A stretch of DNA of 64,000 nucleotides from positions 496,001 through 560,000 of the forward strand of contig JPHH03000003.1 of assembly GCA_000750105.3 (NCBI GenBank). Reading direction: 5' to 3'. Numbering within the stretch: the first letter of the stretch is position 1; the number at the start of each line of letters is the position of its first letter. A program made the translations under genes and the position numbers. Origin of the DNA: Tolypocladium sp. Sup5 PDA-1 (taxonomy: Eukaryota > Ascomycota > Sordariomycetes > Hypocreales > Ophiocordycipitaceae). Under the pieces are notes generated by a model. That model was not told the DNA's origin. It saw only the letters and a list, made by a program, of their open reading frames with translations, and did not search any database. Of this stretch, positions 10,816-22,130 are shown in pieces.

Positions 10816-12257
10816 ATGCCCAGACTCGTGCGACACAGGCCTCTCTGGGAGCGCATCACGACGATGCTGAATCCCATGGACTTTCTGCTGTGGCTCTCGG
10901 AGGAGCTGGAGACGAGGGACCGGGACTCGAAGCTGGTGGGCACGCAGCTCGGCCTGGGACTGAATTTCGTCTTTCTTCTGGCGCGAGCGAACTCTGGATC
11001 ATCGACGTCCTCCAATGACGACATATTTGGCGAGGATGGGAGCGCGAGTTGGCTATTGCTCTTTGTAAGTCCACGCACTCTACTCCATCTGCGCGGCCCT
11101 TGGCTCATTACCCTGGACAGGTTTACCCTCTGGTTTGGGGCCTTGTGGCCTTTTCTTCGACGAATGCGATCTATACCATCTCCCGGACGCGAAAGTACAG
11201 AATGTTCGAAGCGAACATCGAGGTCCCGCCGTCCACTCCCTCTGTGCGCCGAGTCAAAGTGCAGTCATCGCCAGTCTCCTCCTCGCCGCTTCGATACATT
11301 GCGGATCTGATTACACCCGAGTCGGCTGAATCTCGAGCGCATCCTGATAAGAGCCGAGATGTGTGGGAGCTTGCTGTCTGGGATCCGCTGCCCGTGTCTA
11401 TCCGGCTGTTCTGCTTTTTCAGCCCGGGGCATGTCCTCGTGTACCTGCTCTTCCTCCCACTCGCTCCTCTTGATCCTCGACCAAGTGTGACGGTATTCAA
11501 CACGCTGGTAATGCAGGTTGTGCTGTCAGCTCAGCTGCTCCTGTTGTGCTCGCGATACTCCCAGCAAGGCAAGGACATCGCAATCGTCCAGAAGGAGGTC
11601 ATGCACGAATACGACACCAAGTTTGTGCAACCGCGACTACACCCGGTTGTCAGAGATGTGGGCACCCAGATGTCCGAAGACCAGCCCATCATTGCCCGCG
11701 AGTTTGTGCAAACAGGCACCCCGACCACGCTCATTAGACGCACGTTCCGGGCGCACGATAACCCGCACGTCGTTTCGCGCGAAACCACCCCTACCAGCAA
11801 CAACAGCAATGTCATGAAACCGCAGATGTTTACGCCTCCCGCTCCCAGCAGACGGCCGGAATCATTCACCCCGGCGATAGCTCAACGCAGTTCCGCTCTC
11901 CGGAACAGCTTGCCTGTAGGCTATACACCAGCAGCGGCGCAGACCACGGCCAGTGTCCCTCCTTCGACGGGAGGAAATTACAACTTTGCGGGAAGCATGG
12001 GCATCTACACACACAACAAGTCACCACTCAAGAAGGCGATTAGCTTGGGCGACATCAATAAGGTTGACCAGCCCTCGCCGAGAAACTCTAGGGAGATGGC
12101 AGCGTATGAGCAGAGGAACAGGGAGCCACCGAGCAGCCCGACGAAGCGCTCAGATAATAGGAAGTCACTGGGTACAAGCGTCAACAGCTCTCCGCATCCG
12201 TTCGCAAACATGGGCAAACACAGGCCGGGGTACGAGAGATACCCTTCACGGTGGTAG
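10816..12257 (+). CDS. NUR1: Nuclear rim protein 1 (Nur1) family membrane protein
   Basis: Two exons, 10816..11064 and 11121..12257 (56-bp GT-AG intron), encode 461 residues. The N terminus, MPRLVRHRPLWERITTMLN followed by PMDFLLWLSEELETRD, is typical of the fungal Nur1/DUF2418 family. About four hydrophobic segments are visible (LGLNFVFLLARA, VYPLVWGLVAFSSTNAIY, LFCFFSPGHVLVYLLFLPL, MQVVLSAQLLLLC), followed by the conserved QKEVMHEYDTKFVQPRL segment. The C-terminal ~200 residues are Ser/Thr/Pro-rich and disordered. In yeast, Nur1 with Heh1/Src1 anchors rDNA and silent chromatin at the inner nuclear membrane as part of the CLIP complex. The same role here is inference. The ATG at 10816 has a good context (CCAAAATGC). 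Confidence 0.9.
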
Positions 12258-12806
12258 AAGAGTGTGGTGGCTTCAGGGGCAGCATGGCTTTAGAAGGTTG
12301 AATAAATTGGGGGCGCGCTTGGGTGGTTTTGTCGTTTCCGTTGCATCTCTATGGCGTTTATCTGGCTTGGGTTGGCCGGTCTTTGCAGTGGGAAGTTGTG
12401 TATGATCATATAGCGTTCGTGCTGCCCCGGAGGCGACTTAATAACAAGACATCTTCCACGGTACTGGCAAGTGAACCCGCATGCCTGATACCACATGCTG
12501 CCCCTCAAGGTCGATTCGACCTGCCTACCTGTGAATTGGAAGCTGCTGGTGGAGGATTGTTCTGCGGTTCTCTTGCCATCTCTCGCAATGTCTCGATTCC
12601 CATCTTGCCTCTACTCCCCGCGCCTCCTTGCCAAACCATCCAGTGCATTGTTAGTCCATCTTTCGACGAGGAGCTGCCCAGGCGAGACGTCACAGGCTTG
12701 CGGCTGATGATACGGTCATGCAGATCATGCTCGACTACTAACTCAACGACAGGCCGTTTGTCACTCCTCTGCGCTGCCACTTGACCGGTGAGTGCCTCGG
12801 GATACA
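12258..12806. other. Intergenic between NUR1 and orphan 1019-aa gene
   Basis: 549 bp with no recognisable gene. A consensus donor, GTGAGT, occurs at 12788, 19 bp before the chosen ATG of the next gene, so a 5' UTR intron or an upstream coding exon cannot be excluded. Confidence 0.55.
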
Positions 12807-15800
12807 ATGCCGTATTTTGTGCCACCCACGGTGTCGGTCTCTCTCGAGTCGAGAACAGAATCTCTTCCTCCGTCGCAGAAGATTCGGCAAGAAAGGAAGC
12901 CGTCTTCAGATCGCCGAACCTCGTCCTGGAGCGGCTGGGTCAGGAACATTCTCCCCAGTCGCCGTCCGGAGCGCGGAGGGACAGTACGAGACAAAGGCTT
13001 CTGGGAGCGCGAGGACTTGAGGAACCCCGGACAGAGATCACGCCGACAGCTTACAGAAAGCCACCAGAGCCGAGTGAGCGAGACTGCTGGCTCTGATCAC
13101 ATTGTTCGGTGGAACACCACCAAGAATATCTCGGAGAGCCAGCCCGAGACGGCCCCCACGCGGCCACGAGCAGCATCCGCCGCCATCGACATGGGTTCAT
13201 TCATGAACGCCGGCAGGAAATGGAGCTGGGCTCCGAGGGATGAAGCTGGGCCGTGGTGGCCTCCCGAGAGCCTCGACGCAACAAATCAGGGGGCGACTTG
13301 GGACCGCAAGACGGACAAGGCGTCTGCTGTCACTGTATCAGAATCGCATCTGGCCTCCACCATAGACCGTCGGCTCGCCCAAACCCGCCAGATGATCATG
13401 GCAAAGAAGGAAGCACGGCGCCAGAGGCGAAACTTGAAGGAGAGCGGAGACTATCTGGGGGTCCAGGGCATCAACCCCGAGACGGGCCAGCTCGATGTCA
13501 TAACTCCGACGGACAGTGACAGGAGCAGCACGAGCCAAGAGACGCAGCAGAAGCTCAACATTCTGCGAAACGCACTGAAAGACGCCCGGCATTCATACAA
13601 GCACGAAAAGACGCGAAACGAGACGGCAGCGAAGAGGGTTCTGCTCGAAAGCGAAAAGCACAAGCTGCGGCGCCTGGAAAGGGACAAACAGACACTGAAG
13701 ACTATCGGCCAAAGTGTCAAATGGCGACGACAAACGAAGCAGTGGTCCTCGGCCCAGGAGCCGGAGTTGAGCCCCATCGCCCAGTCACGGGTGAACAGCG
13801 TGCCTGGTTCGAGTGAGCCCCTCCCCCCTTTTCCTTTTCGTCCCCTTTTGCACCTGCGCATGGTCAGTTGCTCATGTTTGCAACGCAGGGCAACCGCCAA
13901 AGCACCACACCATGGAGCAGGCAGAGCGTGCTACAGATAAAAGCCTCATCGCCTTGGATTCTCCAGCACGCGAGTTGACGCCACCTCCTATGCAGGGACC
14001 CGACGCGAGGCCCCATGCTGAGCGCCTTGTTGACACGCCGAGCTCCACGGCAACGGTGATTCGAACTCCCCACAGGCAAAGCCGCGCAGACCTGACGCCG
14101 TCGGCGTGGGAACTGTTCGCGAACGGCATAAGCTTCGACAATTCCGAATCGTCCAACGCCGGGAGACATCAAGACGTGCCTGTCTCCCCTTCTGCGTCTG
14201 CCGAGGACGTCTGCACGCCCGTAGTCGGCCGCTTCGACAAAGCGAGCTCACCAAGTCGCGTAGACGCTGGAGATATTCCACTGCTTCAGATAGCAACGCC
14301 TGGTAAGACTACTATCAGACTTCCAGACAGCCCGGCCAAAACGCCAACCAAGCTGTCTTTTTTAGACAGGCGAGCCCAGAGGAACATCGACCCGGGTGGC
14401 CGCGACACGAAGAACCCGGATCCGCCAGCCGGCAGCAAGGCAACAGCACACGCGAGCCAACAAACGTTGAGCCCCAAGCGCAGTTTCAGTCTCCTGCGAC
14501 GGAAGACCAGCTTCAGTCCTCCAAAGCTGCGAGACCTGAATCCACACGAGTCCGCCGGGCAAGATTTAGCGACAAGCCGCAAGAGATCTGGCACTCTCGA
14601 GGAGACTACTCGAGACACTTTGGCGGACGCCAGGGTCCCGACACCTGCCATAAGGAGTCCGTTGCGGAGGTTCATGCCCCCGTACGGGACGTTCAAGATG
14701 AGGAGACGGGACGAGAGTCGCAATCGGCGCGGTTCCGAAGACGAAGAAGTGTCTTTGTCGGCGCTGCACCCGGTGACCAACCAGGGGAAGATTCAGGAGT
14801 GCAGAAGCCTCGAACAGACGAGGACATTTCTGGCGTGGAGGCCGGCAGCTGCCACCCAGGAGTTGATGGCAAGAAGCCCTGCTTCGGACAGGGACAGGAT
14901 GCAGACGGGCATGATGAAAGTGAGGGAGCAGAGCAACAACATGAACCGCCTCGAGCTGGAGGCCTGCCGCGATCCTCAGAACCAGAGCAACCCCGACAAC
15001 GAGTGGATCGAGAACGCCATACGCGACATCACCAACAAGGGCAACGAGTTCACGGAAGAGTGTGCCTCCATACCCATCACCATCACTACTGGGTCCGACC
15101 ATCCAACGTCTTCATCGAACCTGGTGAAGAGGCTCAAGGCGAGCCCAGAAAGCCCCCAGCGTCCGGCCGGGAAACGCCAGCTGAGCCGAGTGATATACAA
15201 CCTGTCAGACTTGGGCCCTCCCTATCGCGGCCCAAGGGGCACTGTGACGAATCCCTCACCGAATACGCCGCCGAGTGCAACGCAAAGAGGGCCGGGCGAA
15301 GCAACAGATACTACGTCCATGAGCCATCCGGAATCGACGAAGCAACGAACCGAGACGCTCGCGGCGAGATATTCAAAGTGGACAGGCGCAGAAGAGAAGC
15401 AAGGGGTGAAGCAGTGCAGCACATCACCCAAGTCAACGTATACGCCACAGCCGGACAGCGCCCTCCGCAACGGCAAGTGTCTGAACCTCGACGCAGTGCA
15501 AGAGACCCGGCAGAAAGACCACTGTCCGGCGTTGAACTTGGGGGGGACGCTGCCAGCAGCGCGTGGGGAGCGGCCGACGGACATGCGACCAAACGGACCC
15601 GAGGAGCGGAGCCTCACGGTGCGCGTACCAGGAGCCTTTCCCGCTCATCTGGGCGCCGAAGACGGCATCGGAGGTCTTTCCAGGGGCGCGGCTATTGAGG
15701 AGGCCGACACTGACGAAGAGGCTAAAGGCGGTATCTGGGCGGCGACGAAGGAGGTGTGTTGGACAGTCCACTGCCACGCCACGGCTCTCCTGTCTCTGTA

Positions 15801-15942
15801 CTGGGAGATTGTCGGCCCCGTGTTCGACTCTCGATCTGAATACTGGGTGCGGAACGCGAGAAACGAGGCGACGCTGGCGGATGGGTTTTCGCTGGTGCTG
15901 GCGGTTCCCGGAGCGATTCTCGGGACGGTGATGCTTGTGTAG
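12807..15942 (+). CDS. Orphan large disordered protein with hydrophobic C-terminal tail
   Basis: Two exons, 12807..13812 and 13889..15942, give 1019 residues. The 76-bp intron starts GTGAGC and ends CGCAG, and both flanking frames are long and open. I do not recognise a named family. Visible parts: an N-terminal basic, Ser/Arg-rich region; a segment with MGSFMNAGRKWSWAP and YLGVQGINPETGQLDV; a Lys/Arg/Glu-rich coiled-coil-like stretch from KLNILRNALKDARHSYKHEK to GQSVKWRRQTKQWSS; then ~500 residues of disordered sequence rich in Pro, Ser, Arg and Glu. The last ~60 residues contain HCHATALLSLYWEIVGPVFD and end in GFSLVLAVPGAILGTVMLV, the only clear hydrophobic helix, which reaches the very C terminus. 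This suggests tail anchoring. An upstream start is possible (see the GTGAGT at 12788). Confidence 0.7.
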
Positions 15943-17622
15943 GGCATGAGACTCACCTTCGTGTTAGGAACACTCCTCAGGGAGATGCTGGGCTATGCGA
16001 GCAGCGAGGTGCTGCTGCTGTACGGGGGTTACTGAGAGTCCAAGAGCCTGTCTGTACGAAGTATAATTCAACGGTTGAGATACCGGAGAGGTGTGCCGTC
16101 GGGACAAAGGCAGCCGACCTCACCACAGCTCGGCGGGGAGGGACGACGGAGCTGGCAGTGGCTCGCACATGTCATGGCTTGCACGGCAACCGTCTCGGGC
16201 CAACTGGGAGTCTGCAGAGGCGGGCCATTGGCGCTGTGGTGTCGAGATCGTGGGGCGCGGTGGGCCGACTGAAGGTGGCGTTTGACGATGATGCTGCAGC
16301 AGCCGAAAGCGCAGACGGCCGATGCGCATTGTACGGTAGCAAATGGCTTAGTCGATGGTGACGCAACTATGCAGAACGAGCAGCCAATACAGCAATACAT
16401 ACGAATACATGATAGGACGTACGGAGTAGGCGAGTATGTATTCGTTTGGGCGTGAGGAGGCGGAGGGGAGGGATCCTTTGTCGGCCAGCGCGGGATCGGA
16501 TGTGGATGCCAGGATGGCAGGAGAGCCGCTTCGGATGCCGATCGCCGCAGCGCTGTTGGCTGTGTTAGGGCTGAGCTGCGACCTTGCTTGCTTGTACCTC
16601 TACCACCCTCCTGCACCCGTATGTACTTCGTACTTTGCACGCAACAAGCGCTGTACCGTGATAGTGGACGCCGGGATGGGACGGTGGTACGAGGACGGAT
16701 CCACGGGTGAGGTGTTGTTGGCGAGTTTGATGTCGTGCCACGGGGCATATACTCGTACACGTCGCTGGGAGACCCAACACGGTGGCTCGGGACGCACCTC
16801 TGTTGTTCCTGCTTGTACCAGGACAGTGCTGGCCATCTGGCCCTTGCGACGTGTGTCTCTGGCGCGCATCCGGCGCTGATGCCAATGCTGATTCTCGCAT
16901 CCAATGTCTCATCGCACGACAAGCTCCAGGCCGTACCCAACCCCCGGGCGGCCAGGCCCCCCCATCGGAGCCAATCCCAGGCGCCGATTTAGCAATCGTC
17001 TGCAGCAGGTGGGCGCTACACCCCCAGCGCTAGCCAGTGGCAGGCCAGCTCCGCCGAAGGAAACTCCCCTAAAGACGCCGACCCCGCGCCTGAACTGCAC
17101 TGCAGGGTGTCCACTGCCCAGGGCCGGTCCTGGGCCGGAGGGCGGGCGGGCCTTTGCGACTCCGATGATCGGAGGCTCCGAGGCCGGTGATGGTCGGCTC
17201 AGCGCTGGGACGGGCGCGTCCGAAATTCGATGATAAAAACCCGAGCGGTGGGACGTGCTGTTTCTCCCTTTGTAAAGTGTCGCCGTCTGTCCTCGTTTGC
17301 GTCCTGTGCTGATTCCCCCCCTTTCTTGGTTGCAAACGCGCAGACTGGAGAGCGTCGTGAGCTGAGCTGAGCTGATCTGCGGTTTGACTTTCATCGAAAC
17401 TCCCACCTGAACCCCCACTACCGCCACTACCGCCACCACCACCTACCACAAAAGCCAGCTCTTGTAGAGTTTGAGACTCGCGTGTCTCTTCTCTTCTTTT
17501 CTTGCCATCCGTCACTTGCAGCGTCCCGGCGGCTCCTCGTTTTGACCGCTGCCGATTTTCGCCAGCCGTCCAGGCTCCTCTCCCTTCCCACCTACACATC
17601 GCATCGCATTCACACGCGCACA
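15943..17622. other. 1.7-kb upstream region of LEU1
   Basis: No gene recognised. It contains the LEU1 promoter and leader. Near the start codon the + strand is pyrimidine-rich, as is common for fungal promoters. One TACGGAGTA copy lies at 16420. Frames of up to 290 codons on the minus strand have no family resemblance and are cysteine/proline-rich, so I treat them as chance. Confidence 0.55.
16420..16428 (-). promoter_or_regulatory. TACTCCGTA 9-mer, copy 4 (minus orientation)
   Basis: Reads TACGGAGTA on the + strand, preceded by GGACG. It is about 1.2 kb upstream of LEU1 and about 0.5 kb downstream of the orphan gene. Confidence 0.4.
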
Positions 17623-20200
17623 ATGCCCGTCTCCGACAGGAATCCGCAGACCCTCTACGACAAGGTGCTGTCGCATCATGTCGTCGATGAGAAGCTCGAC
17701 GGCACGATCCTGCTGTACATCGGTTCGTCTGGCCCCTGGTTGGGAGCGTGCAGTTGCGCTCCCTTTTCTGCTGCTCTGATGCTGACTTGGACGCTGCAGA
17801 CAGACACCTGGTCCACGAGGTGACATCACCGGTACGGTGCACCCGATCCACCCACCACCCCCCTTTGCGCCGACAGAACGTGCGATTGCTGACCAGGTCT
17901 GCCGACGACAGCAAGCCTTTGAGGGCCTCAAGAATGCCGGCCGCAAGGTCCGGAGACCGGACTGCACCCTGGCCACCACTGATCACGTATGCTCCTCCCC
18001 CAATGGCTCGCTCCCTGCGGCGGCGCATCTGCTAACCGGCGCGCGCGCATGCAAACAGAATGTCCCCACCACGTCGCGCAAGGCCATGAAGGACATTGCC
18101 TCCTTCATCGAGGAGGACGACTCGCGGACGCAGTGCGTCACCCTCGAGGAGAACGTCAAGGACTTCGGCCTCACCTACTTCGGCCTCGGCGACAAGCGCC
18201 AGGGCATCGTCCACGTCATCGGCCCCGAGCAGGGCTTCACGCTGCCCGGCACCACCGTCGTCTGCGGCGACAGCCACACCTCGACGCACGGCGCCTTCGG
18301 GGCCCTGGCCTTTGGCATCGGCACCAGCGAGGTCGAGCACGTGCTCGCCACCCAGTGCCTCATCACCAAGCGCAGCAAGAACATGCGCATCCAGGTCGAC
18401 GGCGAGCTGGCCCCCGGCGTGAGCTCCAAGGACGTCGTGCTGCACGCCATCGGCAAGATCGGCACCGCGGGCGGCACCGGCGCCGTCATCGAGTTCTGCG
18501 GCTCCGTCATCCGCGGCCTCAGCGTGGAGGCGCGCATGTCCATCTGCAACATGTCCATCGAGGGCGGCGCGCGTGCGGGCATGGTGGCCCCCGACGAGAC
18601 CACCTTTGAGTACCTCAAGGGCCGTCCCCTGGCGCCCAGGTACGGCTCCGACGAGTGGAACGCGGCCGTGGCCTTTTGGAAGTCGCTGCAGTCGGACCCG
18701 GACGCCAAGTACGACATCGACGTCTTCATCGACGGCAAGGACATCGTCCCCACCGTGACCTGGGGGACGAGCCCCGAGGACGTCATCCCCATCACGGGAA
18801 CCGTCCCCGACCCGGCGACGTTTGCCACCGACGCCAAGAAGGCGACGGGCCAGAGGATGCTCGAGTACATGGGCCTCACGGCCGGCACCCCGATGGAGGA
18901 CATTGTCGTGGACAAGGTCTTCATCGGCTCCTGCACCAACTCGAGAATCGAAGACTTGCGCGCCGCCGCCCACGTCGTCAAGGGCCGGAGGATCGCCGAC
19001 AACATCAAGCGCGCCATGGTCGTCCCGGGGTCCGGCCTTGTCAAGACGCAGGCCGAGCAGGAGGGCCTCGACCAGATCTTCGTCGACGCCGGCTTCGAGT
19101 GGCGCGAGGCCGGCTGCAGCATGTGCCTCGGCATGAACCCGGACATCCTGGCGCCCAAGGAGCGGTGCGCCAGCACGTCCAACCGCAACTTCGAGGGCCG
19201 CCAGGGCGCCGGCGGCCGGACGCACCTCATGTCCCCCGTCATGGCCGCCGCCGCCGCCATCGTCGGTAAGCTCGCCGACGTGCGCAAGCTCTCCAACTAC
19301 GGGACCACCAACCCCCACGACCATGCCAGAGTCACGCCGCCGCCGTCGTCGGAGAAGCCCCATGTCGACGAGAGGGTCGAGGGCTCTCCCCACGAGAGGG
19401 ACGTCATCGGCGACGAGCCCGAGGACTCGCAGCCGCACACCAACACCTCGGTCCCCTTCGCCCGCGGCGAGTCCGCGGGCCTGCCCAAGTTCCTCACCCT
19501 CACGGGCATCGCGGCGCCGCTGGACATGGCCAACATCGACACCGACGCCATCATCCCCAAGCAGTTCCTCAAGACCATCAAGCGCACCGGCCTTGGCAGC
19601 GCGCTCTTCCACGCGCTGCGCTACAACGCCGACGGCTCCGAGAACCCCGACTTCGTGCTCAACCAGGAGCCGTACCGCGGCGCCAAGATCCTCGTGTGCA
19701 CGGGGCCCAACTTTGGCTGCGGCAGCTCGCGCGAGCACGCGCCGTGGGCGCTGCTCGACTTCGGCATCAAGTGCGTCATCGCGCCGTCGTTTGCCGACAT
19801 CTTCTTCAACAACACCTTCAAGAACGGCATGCTGCCCCTGGCGGTGACCAACAAGGCCGACATCGACGCCATCGCCGCCGAGGCGCGCGCCGGGCGCGAC
19901 GTCGAGGTCGACCTGCCCAACCAGCTCATCAAGAACTCGGCCGGCGACGCCATCTGCGGCTTCGACGTCGAGGAGTTCCGCAAGCACTGCCTCATCAACG
20001 GGCTCGACGACATCGGCCTGACCATGCAGCTCGAGGACAAGATCACCGAGTTCGAGAAGAAGATGACGCGCGCGACGCCCTGGCTCGACGGCTCGGGCTA
20101 CCTGCGGCGCAAGGGCCAGGGCGGCAAGCTGGCGGCCAAGGCGGTGCCCGTGCCCAAGACGAACCGCGGCGAGGAGAAGACGGAGCCGCTGGAGTGGTAG
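17623..20200 (+). CDS. LEU1: 3-isopropylmalate dehydratase (isopropylmalate isomerase)
   Basis: Exons 17623..17722, 17800..17831, 17912..17986 and 18059..20200 encode 782 residues, the normal length for the fused single-chain fungal enzyme. It interconverts 2- and 3-isopropylmalate, the second step of leucine synthesis, in the cytosol. The aconitase-type catalytic half carries the 4Fe-4S ligands Cys361 (SCTNSRIEDL), Cys422 and Cys425 (CSMCLGMNPD), and the substrate-loop motif VVCGDSHTSTHGAFGALAFG. The C-terminal swivel domain begins near PKFLTLTGIAAPLDMANIDT and includes NFGCGSSREHAPWALLDFG. Exon 2 is only 32 nt and exon 3 is 75 nt; both restore IDRHLVHEVTSP-QAFEGLKNAG in frame. Third-position GC is very high. 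The start ATG has the context CGCACAATGCC. The gene is convergent with the RKM5-like gene. Confidence 0.97.
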
Positions 20201-20550
20201 CGCATTGGTTGAGGTTGAGGTTGAGGTTGGGGGTGGTTTTGGATGTAGTAGACGTGTTTTTTTTTTTGGCTTGGGACCGGTGTTGGATAAAAATGCCAGA
20301 AGGGGGAAACTGTTTTGGTCATCTGTCTGGGTCATCTGTCTCGGCCGTCGTCGCCGAACAGGCCGCAGCAAGCTACGAAGAAATGTAGTCCGTACCCGCG
20401 CCATGTTGCGCAGAATTCAAGGAGAGACGTGCATCTTGCCATCATGCACAGTCAGTACCATGCTACTGCTAAACTCTATGCCGTGAATTGCTCGCTCGCT
20501 GCCTCTATCCATGCATGAGGTAGGGTCGAGATGTACAGAAACGGCCTCAC
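20201..20550. other. Intergenic, convergent 3' ends of LEU1 and RKM5-like
   Basis: 350 bp. It contains a GGTTGA tandem repeat (20207-20229) and a run of about 10 T at 20258, consistent with the LEU1 3' UTR. No gene was seen. Confidence 0.7.
20207..20229. repeat. (GGTTGA)n hexanucleotide repeat
   Basis: Just under four tandem copies starting a few bases after the LEU1 stop codon, so probably inside its 3' UTR. Confidence 0.85.
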
Positions 20551-21553
20551 TTACACGCCAGCCTCCCTCAGCACGCCCACGTGAATCACAAACCCAGCAC
20601 CCGGCCGCAGCTCCGCGGGCAGCGTCTCCGGCGGGACCTGCCAGACGCGGAACCGCCGCTGAAAGGCCGTCAGCCAGCAGAGGAAGACGTCGTCGTCGCG
20701 CAGCTGCTGCGCAACGATGCACACGCACGGCCGTCCCTCGCCCCGGCTCCGACTGTCGTCTTGCGTGCGCAGCGCGCACACGTCCGCGCACGTCTGCACA
20801 AACGGCGCGATGAGCGCATAGTTGTACACGCAGTCGCACGCCAGCACCGCGTCGAAGCTGCGCGCCGGCGCCGCGAGGGCCCCCGTCACGGCGTCCGTCT
20901 CCCAGTCCAGCGCGCGGAAGCACACCTCGCCGACGCTGCTGCTGCTGCTGCTGCCGCCGCCACCCTTGCGCTGCTTGGGCGGCGGGTTCGCGGCGAGGTT
21001 CTGGGCCGCGAGGCGCTGCACGTAGGGCTGGTCGGAGAGCACGTAGGTCGAGACGGCGGGCCGCAGGGCGAGCGCGGCGAGGGGGCTGATGCCGCAGCCG
21101 AGTTCGAGGACGGACGGGCGCGGCGGGAGGAGGGCGAGGAGGGCGTTGGAGGGCGAGGAGAGGTAGTTTGCGAAGAGGGGGGTTACTTTCCACAGGACTT
21201 TTCAATGACATGGTCAGTCTCTCCCTCTGGGCGGGACATCACGTAGATGACGTGTATAGGGCGAGAAACGCACCGGCTCCGGTTGTGCCCCCTGCGCGGC
21301 TGGAGGACAGGACCGCGGGAGACTGGCGGACCGTGTACTCGCGCCCGCCGACGGTGACGTCGACGGACGAGGCCTTGGGGTCGACGAAGCCCAGGTTCTG
21401 CGAGGCGATGGGCTGCGAGTAGAGGAGGAACGTTTCTGCGCGCGCGGATGAGCTACAGCTTCACTCTCGGCTTGGGCAGCTGTCACACTCGCCTTCTTCC
21501 GGGTCTGCGACCTCGTCGCCGAAGCCTGCCGCCAGCCTCTCGACGAGACTCAT
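20551..21553 (-). CDS. RKM5: Rkm5-type protein-lysine N-methyltransferase
   Basis: Exons from the right: 21553..21493, 21435..21274 and 21197..20551, giving 289 residues. It is a seven-beta-strand methyltransferase of the METTL21/Rkm5 group; yeast Rkm5 monomethylates a lysine of ribosomal protein L1. Motif I is SVLELGCGISPLAALAL and the post-motif region has FDAVLACDCVYNYALIAPFV, followed by VCIVAQQLRDDDVF. The N-terminal part reads ETFLLYSQPIASQNLGFVDP, as in homologues. Intron 1 (57 bp, 21492..21436) uses a GC donor (G/GCGAGT): the nearby GT would break the frame, while GC-AG gives PEE-ETFLLYSQ. Intron 2 is GT-AG. A homopolymeric Ser insert (SSSSSS) follows KGGGG. The exact target in this fungus is inference. 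Confidence 0.88.
21436..21492 (-). other. GC-AG intron in RKM5-like gene
   Basis: The donor reads GCGAGT directly after GAAGAAG; the acceptor is CGCGCAG. Using the GT four bases further on would shift the reading frame of the conserved downstream exon, so the non-canonical GC donor is the only frame-consistent choice I found. Confidence 0.8.
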
Positions 21554-22130
21554 GTTTCGCTACGTCCGCATGAGGGAAACCATCTCCGGTAGCTCGGTTA
21601 TTCGTAGGATGAGAGCGGTGGTGAGTTTGCGATGGGGTGGCTGTGCGTGTAAGTGAGTTGTCGTTGAAAGGAGCGGTAGCTCGAGGGCCGCTGTCGGAAC
21701 CTCGGAAGCAAAGCAGCGTCAGGGGTGGGACCCGCTTCGGTCCGGTCGGCCGTTTGGCTCCGATCCTATCCGTCCGCTCCGGCGCTCCGATGCGGCTCTG
21801 CGTCGTCTCATCTCTATTGGCTTCACTGCCCAGCTTCAAGCAATCACAATCCTTCCGTATCCAATACAGATTACATTGGAATGGATAGTGAATAAAGCCT
21901 ACGGCCCGTTCAATGCTACGCTCACCCTCCCGTCACCACGGTCACAGGTCACAGCACAGCAATGACGACTTTAGGCAAACCACAAAATCGTTCTTCCTTC
22001 CGTAATCGCAAGCTCCGTGTTAAGCCAAAGATGAAACAGCACCCGAGGTACTCCTGCGCGACGAAGCACCACAAGTCCCTTTGTCTACTACGCTGCCACT
22101 TCGTCGTCCCCTCCCCTGCGCGGCGCCCAC
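21554..22130. other. Intergenic between RKM5-like and NCS1 (tandem, minus strand)
   Basis: 577 bp that should hold the RKM5-like promoter and the NCS1 3' UTR. No other gene was recognised. Confidence 0.65.

Noticed and set aside
16068..16940. 290-codon minus-strand open frame upstream of LEU1
   Set aside because: Irregular Cys/Pro/Ser-rich translation without recognisable motif; the region is better explained as promoter.
17120..17160. Possible Leu3 site (CCGG-N4-CCGG) in the LEU1 promoter
   Set aside because: Two CCGG elements occur, but the spacing is 7 bp rather than the known 4 bp, so I do not call it.
18032..20404. 790-codon minus-strand open frame opposite LEU1
   Set aside because: It is the mirror of a very GC3-rich gene; the LEU1 frame carries all catalytic motifs, and the antisense translation is repetitive Asp/Gly/Val/Arg.
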